A DNA stretch of 64,000 nt. It comes from Siphonodentalium dalli. Lineage: Eukaryota; Mollusca; Scaphopoda; Gadilida; Siphonodentaliidae. The stretch's first letter is position 1; every line of letters begins with the position of its first letter. The stretch is taken from contig CP136065.1 in NCBI GenBank assembly GCA_032622095.1, forward strand, positions 59,453,094 to 59,517,093. Reading direction: 5' to 3'. The notes under the pieces are model-generated. The model did no database searches, had not been told where the DNA came from, and saw only the letters and a program-made list of their open reading frames with translations. A program made the translations under genes and the position numbers. Below are positions 22,691-34,829 of the stretch, piece by piece.

Positions 22691-23565
22691 TCTGGCTGTG
22701 GCACGGATGAATTTTACAAGCATTTTTTCTGGCTTATTATAGCTTTCTGTGTCGAAATGCATGCCTGCACAAAATGCCAGGCAAATTTGCGAGTTTGCTA
22801 CCGCGGCCTCTGTATAGGACAGGTATGACTCGGTACTACGTTATTGTTATCACCGCGAATATCACTGGTTATATATGAAGGACGGCAACAATTTCGGTTG
22901 CAAGAGGTCGATGCCCCCATCTCGAGATACTGATTCCATGCGTGCATGGGGTCACGAACGCGACTCGTTTGCCCTTGTGACAAGGAGAGGGCGGGGTATT
23001 TACCACACGTATCAAACCGCAACAGTTACGTCTGACTTGTGTTACATATAGTACGAATGTACTTTTTTTCTCTTGCAGTATTGTTGGAGATTTATCGCGC
23101 AGTCAACACTTTCGAAATTATGTCTGCAACATTGCCCACATGAGAGATGAACGGAAAGATCAAGTTATCAGACCTGTATCAAACTTGATACGTCGTATGT
23201 CATAGATTCGGATACGAACAGATGACACACAATTATATTTAGAAATGACATGTTTGCTAGAATGGGTAAAAAGTGTTATAAGCCCATTTTATGACATTGG
23301 TGTTCATGGTATTAGAAATTGCAAGCAAGTTTCGCGGGCAAATGCACGCTAACCCACTCCTGTGAATGGTTTATACATTTATATACAACGGGGGGGGGGG
23401 GGGGTAGAAACAATTTGCAGATTTTATTTTTGCGCACTCTTGTTTCTTGTTTCTTGTTTCCGCCCAGGTTTTTTGGGACCCACCCCCAAGCTCGTATTTC
23501 AATTGACTTTACCAATCTTTTCCAGACTGTTCTGGTGTTTTATAATCGTCCACCCCTAACCTATA
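22691..23565. other. Unassigned sequence with poly-G
   Basis: A poly-G run at about 23391-23404 is followed by TTTTTTGGGACCCACCCCCA, sequence shared in style with 60970-61110. Open frames across it are poly-Gly/poly-Pro products of the G-run. Confidence 0.4.
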
Positions 23566-25690
23566 TTTAATAAACCACTATCCACTCTGATCCTACCTAG
23601 ACATTTATAAACCACTATCCACTCTGATCCTACCTAGACATTTATAAACCACTATCCACTCTGATCCTACCTAGACATTTATAAACCACTATCCACTCTG
23701 ATCCTACCTAGACATTTATAAACCACTGTCCACTCTGATCCTACCTAGACATTTATAAACCACTATCCACTCTGATTCGACCTAGCCATTTATAAACCAC
23801 TATCCACTCTGATCCTACCTAGACATTTATAAACCACTATCCACTCTGATCCTACCTAGACATTTATAAACCACTATCCACTCTGATCCTACCTAGACAT
23901 TTATAAACCACTATCCACTCTGATCCTACCTAGACATTTATAAACCACTATCCACTCTGATCCTACCTAGACATTTATAAACCACTATCCACTCTGATCC
24001 TACCTAGACATTTATAAATCACTATCCACTCTGATCCTACCTAGACATTTATAAATCACTATCCATTCTGATCCTACCTAGACATTTATAAATCACTATC
24101 CACTCTGATCCTACCTAGACATTTATAAATCACTATCCACTCTGATCCTACCTAGACATTTATAAACCACTATCCACTCTGATCCTACCTAGACATTTAT
24201 AAATCACTATCCACTCTAATCCTACCTAGACATTTATAAATCACTATCCACTCTGATCCTACCTAGACATTTATAAACCACTATCCACTCTGATCCTACC
24301 TAGACATTTATAAACCACTATCCACTCTGATCCTACCTAGACATTTATAAACCACTATCCACTCTGATCATACCTAGACATTTATAAACCACTATCCACT
24401 CTGATCCTACCTAGACATTTATAAACCACTATCAACTCTGATTCGACCTAGCCATTTATAAACCACTATCCACTCTGATCCTACCTATACATTTATAAAC
24501 CACTATCCACTCTGATCCTACCTAGACATTTATAAACCACTATCCACTCTGATCCTACCTAGACATTTATAAATCACTATCCACTCTGATCCTACCTAGA
24601 CATTTATAAATCACTATCCATTCTGATCCTACCTAGACATTTATAAATCACTATCCACTCTGATCCTACCTAGACATTTATAAATCACTATCCACTCTGA
24701 TCCTACCTAGACATTTATAACCCACTATCCACTCTGATCCTACCTAGATATTTATAAATCACTATCCACTCTGATCCTACCTAGACATTTATAGATCACT
24801 ATCCACTCTGATCCTACCTAGACATTTATAAACCACTATCCACTCTGATCCTACCTAGACATTTATAAACCACTATCCACTCTGATCTTACCTAGACATT
24901 TATAAACCACTATCCACTCTGATCATACCTAGACATTTATAAACCACTATCCACTCTGATCCTACCTAGACATTTATAAACCACTATCCACTCTGATCCT
25001 ACCTAGATATTTATAAACCAATATCCACTCTGATCCTACCTAGACATTTATAAATCACTATCCACTCTGATCCTACCTAGACATTTATAAACCACTATCC
25101 ACTCTGATCCTACCTAGACATTTATAAACCACTATCCACTCTGATCCTACCTAGACATTTATAAACCACTATCCACTCTGATCCTACCTATACATTTATA
25201 AATCACTATCCACTCTGATCCTACCTAGACATTTATAAACCACTATCCACTCTGATCCTACCTAGACATTTATAAACCACTATCCACTCTGATCCTACCT
25301 AGACATTTATAAACCACTATCCACTCTGATCCTACCTAGACATTTATAAACCACTATCCACTCTGATCCTACCTAGACATTTATAAACCACTATCCACTC
25401 TGATCCTACCTAGACATTTATAAACCACTATCCACTCGGATCATACCTAGACATTTATTAACCACTATCCACTCTGATCCTACCTAGACATTTATAAATC
25501 ACTATCCACCCTGATCCTACCTAGACATTTATAAATCACTATCCACTCTGATCCTACCTAGACATTTATAAACCACTATCCACTCTGATCCTACCTAGAC
25601 ATTTATAAACCACTATCCACTCTGATCCTACCTAGACATTTATAAACCACTATCCACTCTGATCCTACCTAGACATTTATCCACTATAAA
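23566..25690 (+). repeat. 37-bp minisatellite, ~57 units
   Basis: The unit combines CCTACCTAGACATTTATAAA and CCACTATCCACTCTGAT (37 bp). Variants are AAATCAC for AAACCAC, GATCATACC, and a rare GATTCGACCTAGCC unit. The rare unit occurs at 23774 and again at 24440, exactly 666 bp (18 units) apart, showing block duplication. There are no unique spacers, so this is not a CRISPR-like array. Confidence 0.97.
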
Positions 25691-25722
25691 TCACAAGTAG
25701 GATGTTCAAAGTTGAACTTGAC

Positions 25723-26122
25723 TTAACCCTTTACCCAACAGAAGGGCCCTGTGCCAATGCATTCTCTTATATATGTGAGTCGACCATAGGTCGCCTCGCA
25801 TATATAAGAGAATGCATTGGCTTAACACATTAAAAATTATAAAATTGTTAAAGAATGTAAGAAAAAATGGTAAAAAGTGTTTAAAAAGTTTGTTTTTTAG
25901 GCCAATGCATTCTCTTATATATGCGAGGCGACCTATGGTCGACTCGCATATATAATAGAATGCATTGGCACAGGTCATAACTGTAACCATTACAATCTGG
26001 TCAATGAGCCGGTTCCAATGATATCCATATTTGTATGGTTTTATTGAGACAGACCCAAGATAATTTAGGCTGTTGCAGCTTTATTTGGCCGTTTTTGGCC
26101 GGTTTGTTGGGTAAAGGGTTAA
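25723..26122. mobile_element. TTAA-flanked double-hairpin element, 400 bp
   Basis: Perfect terminal repeats TTAACCCTTTACCCAACA stand at both ends. Two hairpin modules (about 25753-25820 and 25902-25968), reverse complements of each other, flank an AT-rich spacer. The right part (25970-26100) has no hairpin. A long minus-strand frame through the hairpins is not a gene. Confidence 0.8.
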
Positions 26123-26194
26123 AAATCACAGAACATGACCAAACAGCTGATCAAAAATGTATTTTATCCTCCTAATTAGATACTTGCCAGAAGA

Positions 26195-26335
26195 CGAGGC
26201 CTAAGCAAAATGAGGTCCCCAGGTGGTGGAGTTGGTGATGCTAGCCCACCGTGCGGGATAGTATAACTGAATTCACCATCAGCACGGAGACCCCATTCTG
26301 CAAATGTCAGACACACTAAATTCAGGCTTGGATAT
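26195..26335 (+). repeat. Dispersed ~145-bp repeat, plus copy
   Basis: AATGAGGTCCCC, GGTGATGCTAGC, CCGTGCGGGATAGT and a right part ending near AATGTCAGACACACTA match 35745-35875 in reverse complement. The two ends are themselves roughly inverted (GCAAAATGAGGTCC versus GCAGAATGGGGTCT), so it may be a small foldback element. Confidence 0.65.
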
Positions 26336-26517
26336 AACTATCAGAAAAAAAGAAGGCAAAACGAATTGAAATTTCATTCGCACTACATTCGTATCAATTC
26401 AATATCTTAGTTGTAAATAACATCTGAATGTATTAACATTTGAATTATCGCTATCACCTAACACACTGCAAGGCATAGTTCAGCCCCTACTACACTGGTC
26501 TGACCACTGCCATTACG

Positions 26518-26598
26518 TATATATACGTAATCAAATCTAACATGTTGTATTGAAGAGTTTTGTCGGTTACAATTCATTCTTGTTCTATCTAGCCAATA
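26518..26598 (+). repeat. Repeat shared with 63307-63388 (inverted)
   Basis: ACGTAATCAAATCTAACATG, TTGTATTGAAGAGTTTTGTC and TTCTTGTTCTATCTAGCCAA occur here and as reverse complement at 63307-63388. The shared sequence ends exactly at the TTAA where the 502-bp MITE starts. Confidence 0.75.
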
Positions 26599-27100
26599 TT
26601 AAAGGCACGTGCGGCCTTAATTGTCGAAAATATTCATATTTGTTCCAAACACCGTAAACAGAAAAACATTAAAACGCATACAGTTCCGTTCATATATACC
26701 ATGACCATCGCGTAAACAGCATGTTATCATAAAGACCTACTATATTTTACCTTAGCAAGAGCCTGATTGTGTTACAGACGACAGCACAATGCTACTGGCT
26801 AATCACACACAAATGGTATAAACGCTCTTTATTAGTTCCATATCAGGTATTCACCAACAAAGAACACTCTTTATGTTTACCATCATAATATAAACAAACA
26901 CCAGAAAAGTAACTTTTCATGCTTTTGTTTACATAACAATGGTCAAACAAATGACCATAACATACTGTTTATGCGATATTTCTTATTTGTATACGGATAA
27001 AGTCTATCTACATTTTGATGTTCTTTCTGTTTGTGGCGGTTTTTGACGGGTGGAGATATTTTCACAGGATACCCACCGCCAAGGCTAATCGTGTCTTTAA
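26599..27100. mobile_element. 502-bp TTAA MITE, copy 1
   Basis: Ends TTAAAGGCACGTGCGGCCTT and, on the other strand, TTAAAGACACGATTAGCCTT. The body contains two CGCTCTTTAT-type motifs around ATATCAGG, and TTGTGGCGGTTTTTGACGGG near the right end. It has the same length as the copy at 48820-49321 and is nearly identical to it. Confidence 0.85.
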
Positions 27101-27239
27101 TGCAGCGCGATTCAATATATATAAGCTCACATGTTTAGATATGCACAGAATATACACTGCATGTAGAAATGTATTTTCTTGTTCAAACAAAAGAAATCAT
27201 TTTTGTTGTCCAGTATAAGTTCTGTTGCATTGCACTTCA

Positions 27240-28615
27240 TTATTGAAGGAATCTTATGTTCAGAGCTTCGGAAACAGAAATGAAAGTATTTCGTTCCACA
27301 GAAAATAAAGCATATAAGTAATGGTCCACGTCGAATTTACATTTCGTTATCCGTCATGTGTGATGGCATTGACTGGCAGCATCACGATGTCACCATGACT
27401 GCTAGTAGGCATAACTACATATGTACCTCAAATCTAGAACAAATCAAATCGAAATCCGACCCAATTCTTATAATGTGTGCTCTCTTTGGTGTAAACAATA
27501 TTTATTTAAAAAAATCAAACATATGACATAAACATAATATACATGTAGAAATATATAGATTTATGAAGAGGATTGGACAACAAGCAAAATGCTTTTTTAA
27601 AGTCCTCTCCTCTTTGAGGCAATGTGGAGGGTATTATGTGAGTCAATAACCAGCACAACGTCAGATGACTCCACGAAACATCGATCTAACTCAATGGTGG
27701 CCACTACACAATTTTGTTCAGATTTAATATTTTATTTATAATTTTCAAAAGTTACTTTTGATGTCAGCATTGAGATAATTTGCATAGTGGCAAATCCACG
27801 CACATGTTGCTACCACAGAGAGCATTGGCCCAATCTATCTTGAGTTATCTTACATTTGATTACAAGTTCAGTACTATAGCCTGAGCCTATGAATTTGAAT
27901 TGTATGTCCAAAGCTTCAGAGAAAAACCATGAAAGCAAGTTATCGTTCGAGTTAAAAGAAGGCACATACTTGTTCACGTTCAATTTGCATTTCTTGTATC
28001 ATCTGATCATATGTGCTCTTTCCTGTCGCACCAACCAAGATTGGCAGCATCGTGGTGTCACCATGGCTGCCAGTTTAGTCCTAACTACACACCAACATCT
28101 AATCAAATCAAATCGAAATCCGACCCATTTCTAATAATTTGTGCAATGTGGAGGGTATTCTGTGAGTCAATATATAACAAGCACAAAGTCAAATCGCGAA
28201 TGATCGATCTACTAGACGTGTAGCACGAGAGGTCACACCACGGTAGGGATTATTTCAGACTGTTGTCAATATCTATTATAAATACAACAGTTAAATGAGT
28301 TATTATTCAATGGTGGCCAAAACGCAATTTTGTTAAGTTTAATTTTGTTATTTATATTTTTCCAAAGTTACTTTTGATGCCAGCATTGAGATAATTTGGA
28401 TAGTGGCGGACCCATGCACGTGTTGCTATAATAGAGAGAGCATTGGTCCTATCTATATTGAGTTCAGTATAATAACCTGAGCCTTTGAATTTGAATTGTA
28501 CAGTATGTACAAAGCTTCAGAGAAAAACTACGAAACCAGTTATCTTTCGAGTGAAAAGAAAGCATATACTTGTCCAAGTTGAATTTTGCATTTCTTGTAT
28601 TCCGATCATCTGATC
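27240..28615 (+). repeat. ~600-bp tandem repeat array, left part
   Basis: Blocks recur about every 600 bp: GAATTTGAATTGTA..GT.CAAAGCTTCAG near 27890 and 28490; TTACTTTTGATG.CAGCATTG near 27752 and 28368; and AATCAAATCGAAATCCGACC near 27446 and 28105. The array is interrupted at 28616-28619 by the M-S array and resumes at 31796. Short frames inside are not supported as genes. Confidence 0.7.
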
Positions 28616-28619
28616 ATAT

Positions 28620-29077
28620 GGAATCAGGGAGCTAAATGTGTTCTAGAGTCGGGGAACGAGTACACCGTGGAATGCTAAAGGTGAAGGTAACTGAATAATG
28701 ACCTTCACCTGATACATGCGACACGTTATTAAAGGATGACATCGCGTTTATTTGATTTGTACATCATATCTAAATAATTTAAACTGGTGAATGAATGGGG
28801 GAATGGATTTTTGTGAGCGGGAAATTTATTTAACTAGCTGCTGTAGTTCTGGATTTGTCCAGATCAAATTTGGCTGTGGGGTAGCCCTGTCGTACACTTG
28901 GGGATTTATTTTAAAAAGTAAACACATGACCTATGATTTTTCGTCCATTTTCGTGATCAACTGGTGTCAATCTAGCCGGGTAAATATCACTGATATGGCC
29001 TGCAGGCTTCAATTCAGTGAATTTGGCCGAAAAGTTAACACTGTCGCCTATGGGAAACCATTTAGTTCCGTGATTCC
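28620..29077 (+). mobile_element. 458-bp TIR element M, copy 1
   Basis: It starts GGAATCAGGGAGCTAAATG and ends with the reverse complement of GGAATCACGGAACTAAATGG. ATAT flanks it on the left. It includes a small hairpin (AGGTGAAGGT...ACCTTCACCT) and a 122-codon frame that starts at 28791 and runs out of the element. That frame is conserved between copies only because the copies are recent. Confidence 0.8.
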
Positions 29078-29975
29078 TATAAGAAAAATTTTAATTTTAC
29101 GAAATTTCACGTTTCGCATTGATAAGTTGTTAATTTCATATTTTCTTATTTTCAAATGATAATGACCACATTTTGGACAGATTTAAAGAAGAAACGCGTG
29201 GATTCGCCTGTAGATAGTAAAGAATGTGATAAATCTGGGAGTTTTGCATGGCCATCAGGTACCATTAGGGGGTCAGAGGGTCTAAAGTCCCCCTCCCCAT
29301 AATTTTGAGGAGTGTTAGCCCCCCCCCCCATTGGGAAAAGGTGGCAGTTGACCTAATTAAGCTTCCGGCACCCAGTACCATTATTGGGGATCGTAGCCCC
29401 ACCCCAAGTGGGGGGGGGGGTGATGGCATCACCACTAGAGTTACTGTCGTGCAAGACTGTCATGGCAGGTTTGTTAAACATACAGTATGCCCTGTCATCT
29501 GGTCAAATTTCATGCTTGAGGCTTTGTCTGATGTTGTATCATTATGTTTAGATATTTCAATTGACTTATGGTTGCTTTATATTGCTATTAAAGTATTTTT
29601 AATTTAAATTTCTGTTAATTTTGGTAAATCTTTATTGTAATCTTCATTATAAATTGCCAAATTCTGCACGAAAAGGGTTAAAATTGGACAAGATATCCCT
29701 CTCAAAATGTATATTAACATTTCCTCTTCAATTTAGTAATATTATGGTATATCAGGGCATACTTCAGTTATACGAGATGCATCAGCTAGTAAAATTGAAA
29801 AAACTATCTAATTTTTTTGGCTTTATTTTGATGATTGACACAAATTTTCAGGATGCCTCATATTGAAAAAATAAACCACTACTGCCCGATATAATCCATT
29901 TTTGGTTTCAGTAAGGTCTATATTTGGATAAAATACTATAAGAAACGCTGTCTTTTACACATATACATATAAATA
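29078..29975 (+). repeat. Spacer S, copy 1
   Basis: About 898 bp, nearly identical to 30434-31333. It includes poly-C and poly-G tracts (about 29321 and 29410) and open frames of 81-100 codons shared by both copies, without domains. It begins TATAAG and ends AAATA. Confidence 0.75.
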
Positions 29976-30433
29976 GGAATCAGGGAGCTAAATGTGTTCT
30001 AGAGTCGGGGAACGAGTACACCGTGGAATGCTAAAGGTGAAGGTAACTGAATAATGACCTTCACCTGATACATGCGACACGTTATTAAAGGATGACATCG
30101 CGTTTATTTGATTTGTACATCATATCTAAATAATTTAAACTGTTGAATGAATGGGGGAATGGATTTTTGTGAGCGGGAAATTTATTTAACTAGCTGCTGT
30201 AGTTCTGGATTTGTCCAGATCAAATTTGGCTGTGGGGTAGCCCTGTCGTACACTTGGGGATTTATTTTAAAAAGTAAACACATGACCTATGATTTTTCGT
30301 CCATTTTCGTGATCAACTGGTGTCAATCTAGCCGGGTAAATATCACTGATATGGCCTGCAGGCTTCAATTCAGTGAATTTGGCCGAAACGTTAACACTGT
30401 CGCCTATGGGAAACCATTTAGTTCCGTGATTCC
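29976..30433 (+). mobile_element. 458-bp TIR element M, copy 2
   Basis: Same termini and length as copy 1, with a few substitutions. It is flanked by AATA on the left and TATA on the right, i.e. by spacer S on both sides. Confidence 0.8.
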
Positions 30434-31333
30434 TATAAGAAAAATTATAATTTTACGAAATTTCACGTTTCGCCTTGATAAGTTGTTAATTTCATATTTT
30501 CTTATTTTCAAATGATAATGACCACATTTTGGACAGATTTAAAGAAGAAACGCGTGGATTCGCCTGTAGATAGTAAAGAATGTGATAAATCTGGGAGTTT
30601 TGCATGGCCATCAGGTACCATTAGGGGGTCAGACGGTCTAAAGTCCCCCTCCCCATAATTTTGAGGAGTGTTAGCCCCCCCCCCATTGGGAAAAGGTGGC
30701 AGTTGACCTAATTAAGCTTCCGGCACCCAGTAGCATTATTTGGGATCGTAGCCCCACCCCAAGTGGGGGGGGGGGGGTTGATGGCATCACCACTAGATTT
30801 ACTGTCGTGCAAGACTGTCATGGCAGGTTTGTTAAACAGACAGTATGCCCTGTCATCTGGTCAAATTTCATGCCTGAGGCTTTGTCTGATGTTGTATCAT
30901 TATGTTTAGATATTTCAATTGACTTATGGTTGCTTTATATTGCTATTAAAGTATTTTTAATTTAAATTTCTGTTAATTTTGGTAAATCTTTATTGTAATC
31001 TTCATTATAAATTGCCAACTTCTGCACGAAAAGGGTTAAAATTGGACAAGATATCCCTCTCAAAATGTATATTAACATTTCCTCTTCAATTTAGTAATAT
31101 TATGGTATATCAGGGCATACTTCAGTTATACGAGATGCATCAGCTAGTAAAATTGAAAACAAAATCTAAATTTTTTGGCTTTATTTTGATGATTGACACA
31201 AATTTTCAGGATGCCTCATATTGAAAAAATAAACCACTACTGCCCGATATAATCCATTTTTGGTTTCAGTAAGGTCTATATTTGGATAAAATACTATAAG
31301 AAACGCTGTCTTTTACACATATACATATAAATA
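30434..31333 (+). repeat. Spacer S, copy 2
   Basis: About 900 bp, near-identical to 29078-29975, differing mainly in G-run length and scattered substitutions. Confidence 0.75.
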
Positions 31334-31791
31334 GGAATCAGGGAGCTAAATGTGTTCTAGAGTCGGGGAACGAGTACACCGTGGAATGCTAAAGGTGAAG
31401 GTAACTGAAGAATGACCTTCACCTGATACATGCGACACGTTATTAAAGGATGACATCGCGTTTATTTGATTTGTACATCATATCTAAATAATTTAAACTG
31501 GTGACTGAATGGGGGAATGGATTTTTGTGAGCGGGAAATTTATTTAACTAGCTGCTGTAGTTCTGGATTTGTCCAGATCAAATTTGGCTGTGGGATAGCC
31601 CTGTCGTACACTTGGGGATTTATTTTAAAAAGTAAATACATGACCTATGATTTTTCGTCCATTTTCGTGATCAACTGGTGTCAATCTAGCCGGGTAAATA
31701 TCACTGATATGGCCTGCAGGTATCAATTCAGTGAATTTGGCCGAAACGTTAACACTGTCGCCTATGGGAAACCATTTAGTTCCGTGATTCC
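31334..31791 (+). mobile_element. 458-bp TIR element M, copy 3
   Basis: Same termini. It is followed by ATAT (31792-31795), which matches the ATAT left of copy 1 and so closes the insertion. Confidence 0.8.
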
Positions 31792-31795
31792 ATAT

Positions 31796-32060
31796 GTGCA
31801 TGCTCTGTTCGGTTCCATTCACATAGGCATGTAGCACCGTGCTATCACCACGACTGCTTGTAGGTCTAATTACGTACCACAAATCTATCCAAATCAAATC
31901 GAAATCCGACCCAATTCTTATAATTTCTGTTCTCTTTGATGCGATGTGGAGGGTATTCTGAGAGTCAATAAACAGCACAAATCAGATGACTCTACCACAC
32001 ATCGATCTGCGGTCGAACCACAAGTGTAGTACAAGAGGTCACACCGCGGCGTTGTCACAA
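31796..32060 (+). repeat. ~600-bp repeat array, right part
   Basis: It resumes the interrupted unit: GTGC..GCTCT, AATCAAATCGAAATCCGACC, ATGTGGAGGGTATTCTG and GAGGTCACACCGCGG match 28010-28250. Confidence 0.7.
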
Positions 32061-33117
32061 TCTATTAGCAAAGGTATATATAATGCGCTGGCGGATATTA
32101 TTTTATTGGGTTTTCCCTATGTTAAACAGATTGCATTTACAGTGATAATTCCTAGTTCGGTCAATAAATAACTGGTCACAGACACACTGATGAAGATGAG
32201 ATAGTCTTGTCAGACACATACGGGCATCCAGTAAATGTGCTCGGTGTCGATCAACGGAAACTACTCCTCGGTGTAGTTCGATCCAGTTCAAATCAAATGG
32301 TGTTCCTTTGCGGCGTTGTTCACACTGTGTACTATTACATGTAACATTGCAGGTAATTTACCAATCTCCGTGCAGGATTTATCTCCCTTGATAAGACCTC
32401 TGCCACCGGTGACATTTTACCCACATGTTGTGGATTTCCGCGATATTAGTATATTGTACTATTAGAAAACATGGTCACATGTTAACTTGATCAAGCTCAC
32501 AAAATATTTCAAACGAAGTTTCGTACCTTAAGTTTGGAAAGTCCGGTTAGAACAAAAAGAACTACACGTATTTCGCACAAGGGTGTGGTTTGGTTCTCCG
32601 ATATTTTATGAACACAAATCATGACAAATGTCTAAAAGAACATGGACAAAACCATGTCCACATGGCGCACATCAGTCAACTCAAACACAAGAGTTCTCAT
32701 TGGCTGCCATTTTGTGATAATGGTCAACATTTATAATACATCTCTAAGTATCCGCTCTGTCTATAAGTTTTTAGTGCGGGAATTCTTCTCAAAGCACATA
32801 GGAAATTTGACTTTGTGTCGATCGTTTTCGCCATTTTGTCTGGAAAAAACACCACAGACTAGTTAGTACCCAGCCAGTGACAGATTCAGAAAGGAAGTAT
32901 GACTGGTGCGTTCTGATAACTCACCACAGCATGTCGGCGGTGCAGTGTTACCATCACTCATCTTGCTAGAGAGGTTAGTCTTCATCAGACGAGATCAGTG
33001 AGTAGTTTTTCTAATTGGCTGCTAGCTGAGGTCAGCCACAATCATGTCTTGTCTAACGGAAACAGAAACCAATAAAGGCTTCGTTCGGATAATTCTCCAC
33101 CATAATATATATTGGTG
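32061..33117. other. Unassigned sequence
   Basis: Open frames up to 74 codons carry no motif. No repeat is recognised. Confidence 0.35.
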
Positions 33118-33215
33118 TTTTCGTTCCATTGTGGCTCAGTTGATAATGTGCGTGACGCATATATGGTAACATCAGAAGATAAGATGTTCTATAATGGATC
33201 GAATACCAGTTTCAA
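33118..33215 (+). repeat. tRNA-derived SINE-like head
   Basis: A box-A-like TGGCTCAGTTG (33132-33142) and a box-B-like GGATCGAATACC (33196-33207) lie in the order and orientation of an internal RNA polymerase III promoter. I could not fold it as a functional tRNA, so a degraded tRNA-derived SINE is the better reading. Confidence 0.4.
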
Positions 33216-33356
33216 AGTTTGATATTTGGCCTACATTGAAAGAAGATGAGACTTGGTGCAGTAATGATCACTCTTGACTTAGACACCCCTCGCTGAATGG
33301 AAATCCTTTAACAACATCACTGTCTGGGTATGGATTATTTGGGGTTTTCGATTATA

Positions 33357-33600
33357 TCAAAAGTTCAAGTGAAAAGACCTCGCATTTAGACGCTTTCCTG
33401 CATCGAATCGTGATTTAAACTCTTCGAGGCATACCGCGTGTTTTAATCCACGCGGCAAGTCATTCCATAATCTCGTCGCCGACGGCAGTAAAGTATCCAT
33501 GCGAACAGAGATTTTTTGATGGACGAACATGTCAGTTTCCGTTACGGGCAACATGTTTTTTCTGCTGCATGCTTTATTGTATTGGTTTTGCTTGTGTGTT
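33357..33600 (-). pseudogene. LINE ORF2 extreme C-terminal fragment
   Basis: The minus-strand frame reads KNMLPVTETDM, then VRMDTLLPSATRLWNDLPRG and a CLEEFKSRF block. This is the conserved C-terminal tail of LINE ORF2 proteins (polar stretch, LLPSATRLWNDLP, then a short helix). The frame is open on its 5' side to about 33600 and then loses similarity. Everything upstream, including the reverse transcriptase, is missing, so it is a 5'-truncated relic. Confidence 0.7.
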
Positions 33601-33980
33601 CATACAACGACAATAACTGATTACATTGACAGCGATAAAACATGGTTGGTCAATAAATAAGCGATCTTCCAGACAGAAATGACAATGCGATAGTCTGGCT
33701 TATCTGTGGCCTGCTGTCGATGGGCAGTGTTCGATAAGTCAACTGATGTCGACCGCCAGATTAGAATCAAACAAAGTGAGCCGCAATGCTTGCTGGAGAT
33801 TTATGTCGCGGATGTTGGGAAATTAATACGTGTGGTTGCAATAACGTCCCTATTGGGAATTGTGCAAATAGGCCGAATGGATGGCAGCAAGGGACCTAAA
33901 CAAGTTGCGTAATCGTTCAGTGGATCGACAAACAACATGCGTTGGCGTACGGGGGCTGCCCGTCCGATCCATCTACATAT
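33601..33980. other. Unassigned sequence
   Basis: A 68-codon plus-strand frame (33706-33912) and its opposite-strand overlap have no recognisable domain. Confidence 0.35.
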
Positions 33981-33984
33981 TATA

Positions 33985-34825
33985 GGAGTCATTGAACTAA
34001 ATGTTTTCCAATAGACGACAGTGGTATACCGTTTCAGTCAGGTTCACTGAATTGAAGTCTGCGGGCCACTCCAATGATGTTTACACAGCTAGATTGACAC
34101 CAGGCGATCATGAAAATGCAAGAAAAACCTTTGCAAGAAAAACCATAAGTCATGCGATGTGACAAATAATGTGTCGAATCGGAAAAGCAATTTATCATTG
34201 AATGTAACGCATACGATGATTTAAGATCTAATTTATTCAGCGATATTGAGAAACACGACAGTGAATTCAATAATTTGAATGACGCAGATAAATGTGCACT
34301 GATTCTGAGAAATGATATAATGCGTTAATAATCAAGGTATGCAACATAGTCCGGCTATATTTCCTTCGGCGGAATAATAAAACTTGAAGAAATTGTTGAG
34401 GGAATGTTGATAAGAACTGTGTTTGTTATAATAATTTATTTATTGCTTATTTATGTATATATCTTGCAACTGCCCATTGGGATGATTTTTCAATAAATTC
34501 TGGTATCTTGTATCTGGTGTTTACTATTTAAAATAAATCCACAAATGTACGGCAGGGCTATCCCGCAGCAAAATTTTATCTGGAAATAAAACCAGAACTA
34601 CAGCAGCTAGTTAAATAAATTTCCCACTCACAGAGATCCATTCCCCCATTAATTCACAAGCTTAAATTATTTAGATATGATGTACAATTCAAATAAACAA
34701 GATTTCACCCTTTAATGAACGTTTCACATGTAACAGATAAAGGCCATTCTTCAGTTACCTTCATCTGTAGCATTCCACGATGCACTCGCTCTCCGACTCT
34801 GGAACACATTTAGCTCCCTGATTCC
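33985..34825 (-). mobile_element. Diverged M element, inverted, with a nested LINE
   Basis: The minus-strand sequence from 34825 follows the M element (GGAATCAGGGAGCTAAATG, TTTATTTAACTAGCTGCTGT, TGGTGTCAATCTAGC) and ends near 33985 with a matching terminus. TATA flanks both sides (33981-33984 and 34826-34829). It is clearly older than the three copies at 28.6-31.8 kb and is interrupted at about 34158-34513. Confidence 0.75.
34158..34513 (+). mobile_element. 5'-truncated LINE nested in the M element
   Basis: The plus-strand frame CDK-stop-CVESEKQFIIECNAYDDLRS... ending ...LILRNDIMR at about 34325 matches the zinc-knuckle-like end and helical tail of LINE ORF2. A short 3' UTR follows, ending in TTTCAATAAATTCTGG and a TATCTTGTATCTGG tail. 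Only the last ~55 residues of the ORF remain, with one in-frame stop. The insertion splits the M sequence cleanly. Confidence 0.7.
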
Positions 34826-34829
34826 TATA

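Noticed and set aside
23566-25690. CRISPR-like regular array
   Set aside because: Units are contiguous 37-bp repeats with no unique spacers, in eukaryotic DNA.
28620-31791. LTR retrotransposon made of M (LTR) and S (internal region)
   Set aside because: M has inverted ends GGAATCA/TGATTCC instead of TG..CA, S has no primer-binding site, polypurine tract or coding region, and a solitary M with its own 4-bp duplication exists at 33985.
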